Shown here: piece by piece, positions 1-10,064 of the stretch
Layout of the letters: every line of letters starts with the position of its first letter
How positions within the stretch are numbered: the stretch's first letter is position 1
Origin: Nothophaeocryptopus gaeumannii
Lineage: Eukaryota; Ascomycota; Dothideomycetes; Mycosphaerellales; Mycosphaerellaceae
Length of the DNA: 64,000 bases
Reading direction: 5' to 3'
NCBI GenBank assembly: GCA_031771865.1
Contig: JASISA010000037.1
Location: 1 to 64,000, forward strand
Notes under the pieces: generated by a model
The model's database searches: none
What the model was told of the DNA's origin: nothing
Seen by the model: the letters and a program-made list of their open reading frames with translations, nothing else
Translations under genes and position numbers: made by a program

Positions 1-71
1 ACGCATTCTCCAAAGAAGCCATTCCACGTGATTAAGCGAGTCACCTGACAAGCGAGATACCGTGCGTAACA
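1..71. repeat. right end of an LTR (same family as the solo LTR at 35849-36215)
   Basis: These 71 bases match the last 71 bases of the LTR at 36145-36215 with a single difference (A against G at position 21). The match stops exactly at the terminal CCGTGCGTAACA. The rest of the LTR, or of a full element, lies outside the window. The next five bases, GTGGA, should be one copy of the target-site duplication. The sequence has ordinary CA/TG content, so it is not RIP-mutated. Confidence 0.9.
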
Positions 72-99
72 GTGGATTTAGTAGATTTTTAGGTTTTAC

Positions 100-178
100 C
101 TTGGTTGCTAGGGAGTTTAAGCTTGAAGGAGTAGAATTGTTGGTTTATTATGTTCCAGACTATTTCGTCGGAGGCCAT
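100..178 (-). CDS. MAK16: MAK16 first exon (partial gene, rest outside window)
   Basis: The minus strand reads MASDEIVWNIINQQF... followed by YSFKLK. This closely matches the conserved N-terminus of MAK16, a nucleolar RNA-binding factor for 60S ribosome assembly, whose family start is M-(A/S)-S-D-E-I-V-W-x-(V/I)-I-N-Q-Q-F-C-S. A good donor, GGTAAAACC, follows codon 26, and the frame then runs into TAA, as expected for an intron. The intron is entered by an LTR only 28 bases downstream (1-71). The Cys of FCSF is Tyr here (TGC to TAC, a RIP-type change). The downstream exons are not visible, so I cannot tell whether the gene is intact with an LTR in its intron or is a detached fragment. Confidence 0.7.
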
Positions 179-3140
179 GGTGGGCGGTGTAGGAGGTGGT
201 GGAAGTGAGGGTGGGTGAAGAGAGAATGCTGCGGTCGGAGTTTGGGAATTGGACCTGGGAAATTTTGGAGGCGAGTCGCGTAAAACTTCCTTGCGCGGGA
301 GCGGCCGATGGTAAGCGCCAAGCCTCGGCTAGAATGACCTCACGTGTTCCAGAGGAGACAACCCTCGATCCTCCACAACGACATACGCGCAGTCAAGGAA
401 CACCCCTACTACATGAGTACATGAGCAGACTACGAATTGCCCTTCCTCGAGTCATTATTCATCCGACAGACTATTCGAACGTCGCGTCTAGGATGATGAC
501 AGACACCACAGAGATGCGCCACTATCCGCGAAGTCCATGTCGACCATGAATCTTGCACGCCAGCAGTGTGCTCCAGAACACACTGCCCTCAGCGACACCA
601 TATATATATGAAGACCTGCCTGCCTTCACATTGAGGCGTTATGACCTCCCATGTCAGGCTAAACTCCTCATACATCTCCTGCGGGACCACTGGCACTCAG
701 CTCGAATGCTAAGATATCCGTGCTCGATCTCTGTAAGACGGCCCTTAACTACCCGACATCAATCCGGAAAGCCTTCCAATGCTGCCCAGCGAATTTGGCG
801 ACTTCCTGGCCCTGGAGGAAACAAATCGAACATAAGACTTCGGATTCTCGCTGGCGATCATGATATCCGTTGGACAAGCCTCTGATTCCAATCTGGTCTG
901 TCAATTGCCTGGCCTGTCAATGGCCAAACATGGGTGTGCGCCGAACAAGGTCACTGGACGCCGCCCTGCCTGCGCCGACTACGATGTGTATCATAACCAA
1001 TAACGCAGGTGTTCGAAGGTGGCGTCGCACGCCTTGCAAAGTGGCTTGCTTTAAGCAGGTGCCCAGTGGATGTTGGGGGGCTATCGACTGATCCAGAGGC
1101 GTAAGCCCTTCGAATGATTGCGTGAGAAATCTTCCTCACCAAGCCTCCGTCGCCATCACACCGCCGCTACGCCAACGAGCAACGAGCCTTCCCACCCTTA
1201 TGGCCAAGAGTGCTTCGCTAGCCCACTGAGATGCACGCCAGCCTCCGGTTCTGGCCGCAGCGTTACAACGCGCAAGACGTGATTCCCAATGAGATTGAGT
1301 TCTCAGCAAGGGTATGCAGACTATTGATCCCTTATCGGGCGTCAAAGGCTCACATCTGCGTGGGCGACCTCTCCAGTCGATCAGAGAGTTGAAAAGGATC
1401 GGCAATGTCCAAATCCGATAATTGAGTGCATGGCGTGCATGCCCTGTGCGCTCCTCTGCTCCAAATCCGACGAGGCCATGTAAGGCGTGCTCGCCCTGCA
1501 CACTACTCTTGCGCATATTTCGGAAACTCTGTTCGTCGAAAAGGGCCACCCGACCGACCGAGCGACAACCCGGTATGGACTATTCAACGACTCGTGAGCA
1601 ATACCACCACGCACCACGTACCTGGGAGTTGCAAATGCATCGGCGGATCAGCTCGACCAACGAGATATGCTGATCCAAGCTTCCTCGGCAACAGTATTTC
1701 TGGGCACTCGGGAGTCACAGAACAAGCATACCAGGCATGCTGCCCCCACTGATGTAATTCATCACCCGCATCAATGCCTTGCATTTGATGGGGAGACGAG
1801 CGAAGGCCTGCTGAGCAATGTCGTGGACTTGATTCGTGGAAAGTCCTCCGAATGTATCCTCCGCCGGTGCACGACTCCGAAAATGCTTGCAAGCGACTGC
1901 GTGTAGTCGCCTTTGGGTAGGAACCCTGAGCACGACATGAAGTCCACTTAAACTTAATACGAGCCTGTGCTTAAGCTTAGCGCATTCGCAATCGCCTAGT
2001 TGCACGGGGCCAGTCTTTCCGGCAAAGCTTATACTTGCATCTGCGCAACAGGTAATACCGCACAGCTGGCTGGCCAGTCTTGTCGAGATTTGACTTCTTC
2101 CATGATGTTCTCAGGTTGTGTCAGGGCAGCTACGGCTTCCAAAGCGCATTTCGTCTTGCGCGCTTGGCCTCTTGAAAAAATAGCGCGAACGTCGTAGAGC
2201 AGACGATTCTACCACACAGTCATCTCTATCTCAAGGGCTTCCTGATCAGCTACACTGCAGCGTTCAGGCCTGAACACGATCGTCGCAAACAGGCCCTCGT
2301 AGTGATTGCGACAAAACCTTTTAGGCAATGGACTGGCCGCCACATGTGTCGACTGATCTCCTCAAAATGGCGAATACTGTGTTGTTGAGCATACGAAGCC
2401 ATGCTATTACGCTATGACCATGCTGTCCAGCCGAGGAACTTCTCAATGTGCTCAAATCTTGCGGTAAAAGCGGTAACATCGTTCTGCGGTGCTTCAACGC
2501 AATCGACTCACTGCTTGACGACATCCACGCCAACTGCAGCTTGTTCAAGAAGTTTTCATGCAGACACGGCGATCCGTGTCGGAGTGTGTGGTAGCTACCA
2601 AATTGCACAAGCTATTCAGCTCCCAATCGGGGGTAAGCAGCATTCGCAGATACCTTAATGGGGCGGCACGATGGGTTTCGAGCATGACTGGTGAGGACTA
2701 TTCCAGTCCATCCTCTGGGTGAATAATAAATTCATGCTAAGCCATTCATGCTTTGAGCAGCGCAGTAAGCCTATTGACGCTCTACACAGCCAGGTAATCC
2801 TCCGGTCTGGATCTGAGAGTGCCTACAACAATCGTCTTCCCACCTGCGCCACTGACTCTTGGTAGAGATTCTGATCTACCCCCTAAAACTAAAACTAAGT
2901 GGAACATTAAATCCTCTGGCCTTTGGGCGTGCCTGCCAGCTCCTTGGGACCGTGATCGGGCATGCAGCTAACGAACCTGAGGTCCCTACATACCAAAACG
3001 AGCGAATCTGCTGGATATGGGAAAGAGATCGACACCACAACAGCTCACTTCTTCCAGCAATATCGCTGCTGATCATTCTGGACAGACGGCGAGGTGGCGT
3101 TCGAGCAATGTAACGCTCAAAGAATCTTGCACCTGGCATA
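179..3140. other. about 3 kb without a recognisable gene
   Basis: All open frames here are short, overlap on both strands and resemble no family I know. One minus-strand stretch (about 2029-2330) reads somewhat like decayed coding sequence, with a TAG around 2197, but I cannot name it. There is no RIP signature and no obvious repeat. Confidence 0.5.
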
Positions 3141-3155
3141 TCTGCTGAGGTAGGG

Positions 3156-3162
3156 TATATAA
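3156..3162 (+). promoter_or_regulatory. TATA box of the peroxygenase gene
   Basis: TATATAA lies 81 bases before the ATG at 3243. A pyrimidine-rich leader (CTCTCTCACGCCTC and similar) lies between them, typical of fungal core promoters. Confidence 0.5.
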
Positions 3163-3242
3163 CGCCCTCTCTCACGCCTCAAACACTCTCGATCATCATC
3201 CAATATTCCTTTGTTTACTTTCCCCTCGCCGAAAATTCCACG

Positions 3243-4734
3243 ATGAAGGTCACTCTTATCCTCGCCTGCGCCCTTGGGGCCCAGGCTTTCCCGGCCATGA
3301 TGGCTAGAGACGGTTCCCTGGACCCAATGATCAGGGAGGCAAGACTACTTGGGCATCTCGAAGGCGGAGAGTAACTGCGGTACTCGTGCCTGCCCAACGT
3401 TCGATGCGAAGGGTATGTTGTCTCTTTCACTGGTGGCAGGGTATCTGTTTGGCTGATATCTGTGAAGACCAATTCGTCACCGTCTCTGGCGAACACGCCT
3501 ATGTCAGCCCTGCTGCGGGTGACATTCGCGGTCCTTGCCCTGGTCTCAACGCAGCCGCCAACCACGGCTACCTCCCCCGTAACGGTATCGCCTCCATCGA
3601 ACAAACCGTTTCAGGTCTCGGCGCCGCCTATAACCTTGGCCCTGTCGTTACCGCCGCCCTCGCAGCCTATGCCATCGCTCTGGATGGCAATGTAGTCGAA
3701 GGTGTCTGGTCCATCGGTGGTCCCCTACCACAGGATGAGCTGGCAGGCGCTCTCGTCGGTACTGGTCAGGGTCTCTCCTACTCGCACAACAACTACGAGG
3801 GTGATGCTTCCATTGGACGTGGTGACGCCTACATCAACAATGGGGATGCGCATTCGTTGAATGTGACGAGATTTGAGCAAGTCTACAATATCGCTGTTAA
3901 GGACGGCTCGGACCGATACACTCTGGACAAGTTCCGTACCAAGTTTGAGGAGGCGCAGGACGAGTCTATCGCCAACAACCCTTACTACTTCACGGGTGTC
4001 TTTTCAACCGTCGTTGTCGTGCCAGCTGGTAACATCTTCCCTGACCTTTCATGTTCTAGAAACATGTCCTGACTTCGTCTTAGCCTACAACTTCGTCATC
4101 AACCTCATGTCGAACCACTCCCAAGCAGAGCCCGCTGGCTACCTCGATGGCTACAACTTCCGCACCTTCTTCGGCGTCGACACCTCCGGCGGCCCAGGCA
4201 ATTTCAAATGGCTCAAGGGTCAAGAGCGCATCCCAGAGCAATGGTACCGTCGTCCTTCTTACGCTCCATACGAGGGTCCTGATGTCGTTGGTGACGTTGC
4301 GCTTGGCTACCTCGCTGTAAGTCATACCCCAAGTCGAGCCGTATGAAAGAGTACTACAACGATCTTGTGCTCACGCCTCTATGAAACAGTACCCATCCAC
4401 CCTCAAATTCGGCGGCAACACCGGCAAAGTCAACACCTTCACCGGCGTCAACGTCGCGAACCTGACCGGTGGCGTCTACTCTGCCGATACCCTTTTCACC
4501 GGTGACAACTTCGCCTGCTTCAGCTACCAGACTCTCCAGCAAGCAATTCCTGATTTCCTCAACAATGCTGTCAACGATCTGGCACCGGTTACGAACTTGA
4601 TTAACAAGTATGTTGGCCCGCTGATTGGGGGCTTGAGCTGTCCGCAGTTGGGCAAGTATGATGTGGGGCTTTTCGATCAGTTTCCGGGATATAAGTATTC
4701 GCCGACGGGACCGGCTACGAACTATAAGGCTTAA
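3243..4734 (+). CDS. secreted heme-thiolate peroxidase / unspecific peroxygenase (chloroperoxidase family), with an apparent frameshift
   Basis: This is a family 2 peroxidase, which uses a cysteine-ligated heme to oxidise or hydroxylate substrates with H2O2 outside the cell. The start at 3243 gives a signal peptide (MKVTLILACALGAQAFP). The heme-ligand motif G-PCP-GLN lies near residue 79 and the EGD motif near 167, followed by SIGRGD. Three introns are supported: 3413-3467, 4029-4083 and 4317-4389. The C-terminus (SCPQLGKYDVGLFDQFPGY) is intact, and the product would be about 400 aa. Anomaly: the ATG frame meets TAA at 3372-3374, while the mature protein (ESNCGTRAC...) runs in another frame from about 3361. 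No intron can bridge this. It is a one-base lesion or a sequence error between the propeptide and the mature domain. Confidence 0.85.
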
Positions 4735-5451
4735 ACAATGATGGTGGAGCAGCGCGCAGGGCTGTTGATTGAGAATTGATGGGTGGAGCAGAGTGATTGG
4801 CAAAACGGAATTTGTCAACTCTTGGAATGGACGGGATAGGAACAGAATGAATAGATGTCACGGATGTGTGGCTCGTAATGAAACGTCAGTAATGTGAGCT
4901 TGGAATGAATCACCATCTTTCTTTGCGCTCAACTTAGCCGTTTGGTGCTTGCTTGCATCTGTTTTTCCTGTGATGCCTCGAGACGAGGGGCCTGTGTTGA
5001 GGAGCTTCCATTTGATTGGAGCTGATGGACTCCAGTAGCAATTTGATGGGCCCGAGAGTCCTTTGGGCCGGTTTCCCGTAAAAGTTTTGAGTGGCGGGCT
5101 GTGCCGGGGGCTAGCGCCAAGGCTCGTTTTGTTGACCTCACTTTCTTGAGGAAGAGTTCTCTCCTCTCGCGACATCGCCGGCCTTCTGGACATCTACTGT
5201 TCTATGACCATTCGAACAAGATCTACATACATGGAGCATCCCATTTCGCACCCAATCCATGCTCAAAACGCGCCTCTCTTCATGAGAATCTTGGTCGATA
5301 GGTCCAATCCGCCATGCGATGTTACACAGCAGACGCGGCCTTTGAGGCCGAGATGTCGGCCCTCAACCTTACATCGAGCTTCTGATCCGTCATAATGCCT
5401 AATGGTAACTCCGTAATTCTTGATTCTGACGGCGCAGGGATATATTGAGAC
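4735..5451. other. intergenic, no gene seen
   Basis: Only short shadow frames. The last 25 bases before the next gene contain GGGATATATTGAGAC, a possible TATA-like element directly upstream of the ATG at 5452. Confidence 0.5.
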
Positions 5452-7008
5452 ATGAGACTCCTCAACACGTCCACACTATATATCCACGACTTCTTCCCCG
5501 AGCGCCTACCTGGACCATATGCGATTCTTTCGCATTGCTGGGGCGATGACGAAGTCTCACTCGCCGAGTATCAAGACGGATTGAAGCGGGATGGCTATGG
5601 ATACCAGAAGATTGTTCGCTGCTGCGAGCTCGCGCGAGCACAGGACATCCACTGGGCCTGGGTCGACACGGTTTGCATCGACAAAACGAGCAGTGCGGAG
5701 CTATCAGAAGCAATCAACTCCATGTATGTCTGGTACGAGCGGGCGGCCGTATGCTACGCCTTTCTGCCCGACTTCAGCTTTACCAATTGTCGCAACATCA
5801 AGCTGAAATCTCTTGGCCCCTCCGACGCAATAAGGAGAGCCCACGACACTCCTGCTGCATCCGACAAGTTTCGGAAGAGTGAAGTTATGAATGGAGAGCT
5901 GTCCAAGAGCAGATGGTTCACACGCGGCTGGACGTTACAAGAACTCCTGGCACCTTCTCAGATCTTTTTCTACGATGCCGTCGGAACCTACTTTGGAGAC
6001 AAACAGAGCATGAAGTCAGAGCTGTGTGACATCACTGGAATCGACGAAGTATACCTTGAAAAGAAGATCGACGTTTCGAGAGCGAGCGTTGCCTGCCGTA
6101 TGAACTGGGCATCTCGTCGTGTAACCACTCGGACTGAGGATATCGCCTATTGTTTGCTTGGTATCTTCAATGTCAACATGCCGATGATATATGGAGATGG
6201 CCAGAACGCATTTCACCGGCTACAAGAGTACATTCTAAACCAAACAGATGATGAAAGCTTATTTGCATGGTGGTCCTCGGGTGATTCTAAAAGCCCCGGC
6301 GGGCTGTTTGCGAAGCATCCATCTGAATTCTACAAATCGAGGTTTATCCACCCCGTACCAAGGGCACCACTTTGTCCTTCGAACGTGGTGACGAATAAAG
6401 GTTTACGAATCCACTACCCACGAACCATCAGAAACTATCTCCTGGGCAGCTACGGCGACTTTCATGAAGCTCCAGATCATTTTGACGGAGTAAAGACTAT
6501 TCGCTTGGCATGTGAAGGTGTAATGCCCTTTGTCCCATCTTCGGAGAGGGTCGGCATTTTGCATCGCGGAAGAGTCATGATTCGTTTGGTCCGGATCTCA
6601 GCTCGAGAGCACCCCAACAGCGTCAACCAGTTCTACCGAATGCTTCACTGGCGACCCGAGATTTATACTGGGGCACACTACACATGGGATCGCATGCGTC
6701 TATCTGAAAGCCTGGGCTTTGACAGCGTCTACGTCTCAGCACGCTCACTCCCAGCATATTGCTCGCCACCCGCCAGGCGGAACTCAAAGCCAGCTCCAGA
6801 CTTTTCCTACAGCGACTGGTTCTGGCTCGTCCTGATAGGAACAATCATTCTTGCGAATCCTGCTATATACCTCAGTCGATATGGCTGGCGAGTCCTTGTT
6901 CCAGGTCCAAAAGCTATTCTGTTCTCGCATTTTCTGGGCATATGGTCTGCACGAAGGGAGGTCATGTATCTGATCAGAGCACTCTACTCGTGGGTGTTGC
7001 ATTTGTGA
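5452..7008 (+). CDS. HET-domain (heterokaryon incompatibility) protein
   Basis: Single-exon gene of 518 aa. The HET domain fills the first half: the start box YAILSHCWGDDEVS (about residues 23-36), WAWVDTVCIDK near 68, and RGWTLQELLAPSQIFFYD near 166. It continues with the usual RTEDIAYCLLGIFNVNMPMIYG and an acidic DDESLFAW region. This is the HET-E/HET-D-type layout, but no NACHT or WD40 repeats follow. The C-terminus carries a hydrophobic stretch near WFWLVLIGTIILANPAIYL, a probable membrane segment. HET proteins trigger cell death on contact with a non-self partner, and many family members are uncharacterised. The reading frame is intact, unlike the second HET-family gene at 18350. Confidence 0.9.
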   Translation: MRLLNTSTLYIHDFFPERLPGPYAILSHCWGDDEVSLAEYQDGLKRDGYGYQKIVRCCELARAQDIHWAWVDTVCIDKTSSAELSEAINSMYVWYERAAVCYAFLPDFSFTNCRNIKLKSLGPSDAIRRAHDTPAASDKFRKSEVMNGELSKSRWFTRGWTLQELLAPSQIFFYDAVGTYFGDKQSMKSELCDITGIDEVYLEKKIDVSRASVACRMNWASRRVTTRTEDIAYCLLGIFNVNMPMIYGDGQNAFHRLQEYILNQTDDESLFAWWSSGDSKSPGGLFAKHPSEFYKSRFIHPVPRAPLCPSNVVTNKGLRIHYPRTIRNYLLGSYGDFHEAPDHFDGVKTIRLACEGVMPFVPSSERVGILHRGRVMIRLVRISAREHPNSVNQFYRMLHWRPEIYTGAHYTWDRMRLSESLGFDSVYVSARSLPAYCSPPARRNSKPAPDFSYSDWFWLVLIGTIILANPAIYLSRYGWRVLVPGPKAILFSHFLGIWSARREVMYLIRALYSWVLHL

Positions 7009-7357
7009 CACTATGACAACTAGCATGAACCCAGTGATTCTTACAACCGTACTCTGTGCAGCTGGTGTTCGCTCTCTTCGGTCATCGCTCTATATAGGAG
7101 TTTTCATGTCGCATCCATCAGTTTCAGCCTTCAAACCGCTTCAGGAGCTTCGCTGCCTCATCCATCCAGCCATTGTGACACAATACTGCTACTCCATCCG
7201 CTTTCCAATACCATCACGGTCTGTCTCGCTCATGCTTACCGAAATTGCATCTCCCATCGAAGCTGGGAGCTGGAACAGTACTCAAAACTCCAAAGGCCAA
7301 CTCGGAACCGTCCTTAGAAGATCAAAAGCTGGTGCGAGCGACTGTGTTCTAGACAGT

Positions 7358-8757
7358 CTATGCGCTCCAATGAGTATGGACCTTCTTGCGCTGATCCTCG
7401 TACTCCAGCATGCGGCCCACGAGACCGGTCTCGTCGGCCTTGCTCAAACCCATGCGCGGGAAGCCATCGATGCTGTGCTCTGAGACACCATCGGTGAGGC
7501 CCTGCTTGACCTTACGCCATTGAGACTGATACATCTCCCACCTCTTTGGCGTAATCTCAGGGAGGACTCTGCGATCTGCCACAAGCTTCTCAACCTCAGG
7601 GCCAGCGTTGTCCTCGCATAGCTTGTTGAAGTGCGCGATGAAAGGCAAAACGTGGTGTTGACAGTATGAAGCGAAGATCTCGGCCGTCTCAACATCGAGA
7701 CCTTCCCGCTCGATGTCCTGGTGTACCATGAGCACATCGCCGACTTGTCCCTTGCGCCAGCCCGGCGGCGCTTCTCCAAAGCCTGGCAACTCGATGTCGA
7801 CATTGATCATGATGGCTCTGGCATACTCGTTCGATCGATCCGCAGGGCTCGAGCCCTCGAGAGGTAGCTTAAACATGTAGAGTGGCATGTCGACCCGCTA
7901 TATTTGATTAGCTAAGTGTCTTTGCTGCCCGACCGGTCACATTGGACTCACCTTCGAGATTGCAGACATAGCGCCGATCTGTTTGTGACCACTGGCAGCT
8001 GCGAGCGCCGGTCCGAGTCTGCCAGCCTCCGCTAGCCATACGAGGTGCTCCTCCGATACTTGCGTCTTGACGAAACCGCCGTGTATGCTTGCTCGGTCGG
8101 CATCTCGTGGTACCTTGACTGCGTCGATACGCCTCGCACTCATTTCACGATACACTTTCCACAAGTCTCCCTTGTTTTGCTCGTTCATCCAGCAAAGGTA
8201 GGCAATCAGGGCGCTGTACTGCCGCATCGTGAAGTCAAGAATGGCGCTGGTTTCATCTCCGGCTTCGATAGCCTCTGCAGATTTCGTCCCTCTGGTGAAG
8301 GCCACCAAAGGACCGCGCATGGACCATGAGCACTCGTTTGCGGTAGCGGTCGCAAGGGCTTGCTGAGGTGGATAGCAATTTCGCAAACAATCGAGATGTG
8401 GTCCTTTAGCGGTTGCTGATTGCGAATGTTCATCGGGACTTCCAGTCCCTCAGGGTATCCGTTACTCTCATCGATCAGGCCTGTGTAGTCGACACGCTCG
8501 CAGCCCAAGCACTCCTCCACCTTCACCCAGCGAAACTCTGGTCTCGCGCCGCGAGCCGGGAAATAGAGCACGCGGCGATGGTCCGCCGATGGACGCTCGC
8601 GGAACTCGTTGAGCGACTTGCAGAGGTGCTTGTGGTACTTCCAATCGATTTTCTGGCATTCTTTGCTGCAGTAGCGGATGTCGCTGCAACCGGTGCAGAG
8701 TCGGGTGCCGGCATTTTTGCAACACGGGCACGTTTCGGTCGGCGCGGTGTCTGCCAT
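7358..8757 (-). CDS. MYND-type zinc finger protein, one apparent frameshift
   Basis: Reads from the ATG at 8757. A MYND finger occupies about residues 10-46 (C-x2-C...C-x2-C...YCSKECQKIDW...H-x3-C), a protein-protein interaction module. The C-terminal part has no known domain. One intron (7898-7951, GTGAGT...ATATAG) joins in phase to the last exon, which ends at 7358. Between about 8330 and 8345 the frame must shift: the frame reading CEIAIHLSKPLRPLP passes into one reading NECSWSMRGPLVAF, and no GT...AG pair is available. I read it as one gene with a one- or two-base lesion or consensus error. No catalytic SET motifs are visible. Confidence 0.75.
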
Positions 8758-9311
8758 GTTGCGTGCTTTCAGTGATGTTGACAGCTGGTAGCTGGCTTTT
8801 AGATATCGGTGGAAGTTTCTGAATGTTGTGTGCGTTTCGATCGTTGGCTCATTACGTCACTGCAAGCTGCGTTTGTTTGCGCGGTCTGTGCTCCTGCATG
8901 TGAAGGTCGCTGAACACTCACTTTCAGCTTTGTGCAGAAGCTGCACCTTTTGCGACAAAAATACTTCCCGCATCGACTTCACCTTTTTGCAGCCTCTGCA
9001 ATTTATCCAAAACAGAAATCATCCAGACGGCTTTCACGCCCAGCGCTCGAACAGAACGGCAGTTGAACAGGGGTTTTCTTGCACAATCTTTCATCTGTGC
9101 GAATACGTCCGATCCAGCGTCCGGGCCGGAATTGTCGAGCGAGCTCCAAGGTCTTCCTCTTCGTCCAAAGCAGACGATTCAACGTGAAGACATAATCCGG
9201 CTTGGCAAACAAGGAAGAGAAGGTGAAGCAATCTAGAGATGAGACCGAAGGCCTTTTGCGAGAGCTAACTACGCCAGATTCGATCATATAATAGTGCACC
9301 GAGATGTGCGC
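8758..9311. other. intergenic, no gene seen
   Basis: The 5' side of the MYND gene (upstream of 8757) and the 3' side of the cysteine-rich gene. Only short overlapping frames. Confidence 0.5.
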
Positions 9312-10064
9312 CTACACACAAATACCATTACACATCGTCCCCGGCGTCGTCAACTGCGTCCCACTACACAACGGCACACCCGCCGGCAGCTTATACTCCG
9401 TATCACTATCACTCGAACTACTCCCACCCCCAACAGCATTCGAAAGAAACTTGCAATTATTAGAAGCCCCAGTATTCGGAAGCTGTTTCGTTACACCCTG
9501 GCAAGCACTTCCTCTCTCCGAACATCTTCGCGCACAGTACTGCGTGAAATCGCAACATCCAACACTGTACGGATAGGGTTCCGATCCGTCGTCTCCGTCG
9601 GCGGGGCTGTATGTGCAGCTTGTGCAGACTCCGTAGAGGTCGAAGCCGTATTGCCTGATTTGGGCGAAACTGCTGGTTTTGGTGACGGTTGATGTGACGG
9701 TTGTTGCTGTTTGGATGCAGGAGCAGGCTGTTGATATGATACTTTGCTTTGCTGCAATGAGGGATGCTAGTGCCTTCTTGCGTGAGTCGTCTCGCTCCTC
9801 GATGTCGGCGTCTCGCTTGGTATCTCGTTGGCCGGCGGCTGGAGCAGCTGTGGCAATGCATGCAGGAGCGGTGGTTGTTGTGGTGGTCGTTGTAGGAGCA
9901 ATCGGATGCTTGCTCTTGCAGTAGCTCTGGGCAGGAGGATAGGCCGATAGTGGTAGGAGGGCTTTGTATGGGTCTTTACTGCAGACCGAGCCGGAGCCGG
10001 GAGACCCAGGAATAGCGAGTGCTCTTGTTACAAAGGTAACGAGCAATGCCGGGACTGATCGCAT
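9312..10064 (-). CDS. small secreted cysteine-rich protein, candidate effector
   Basis: Start taken at the ATG at 10064, since the longer open frame begins with GTG. The N-terminus MRSVPALLVTFVTRALAIPG is a signal peptide. The mature part has a T-rich run (PTTTTTTTTAP), a basic stretch with KR sites (DTKRDADIEERDDSRKK) that could be a Kex2-processed propeptide, and a C-terminal block with over a dozen cysteines, including CTSC, GCCDFTQYC and CARRC. The length is 250 aa without introns. I do not recognise a named family. The layout fits apoplastic or wall-associated proteins of plant-associated fungi, which is inference. Confidence 0.75.
   Translation of the reverse strand: MRSVPALLVTFVTRALAIPGSPGSGSVCSKDPYKALLPLSAYPPAQSYCKSKHPIAPTTTTTTTTAPACIATAAPAAGQRDTKRDADIEERDDSRKKALASLIAAKQSIISTACSCIQTATTVTSTVTKTSSFAQIRQYGFDLYGVCTSCTYSPADGDDGSEPYPYSVGCCDFTQYCARRCSERGSACQGVTKQLPNTGASNNCKFLSNAVGGGSSSSDSDTEYKLPAGVPLCSGTQLTTPGTMCNGICV

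Noticed and set aside
196..1906. Several open frames of 80-140 codons on both strands
   Set aside because: They overlap each other in shadow positions, start at arbitrary codons and show no domain, signal peptide or splice support.
2029..2330. Possible decayed coding stretch on the minus strand
   Set aside because: Protein-like for about 90 residues with one TAG, but no family resemblance and no supporting exons; left within the no-gene region.
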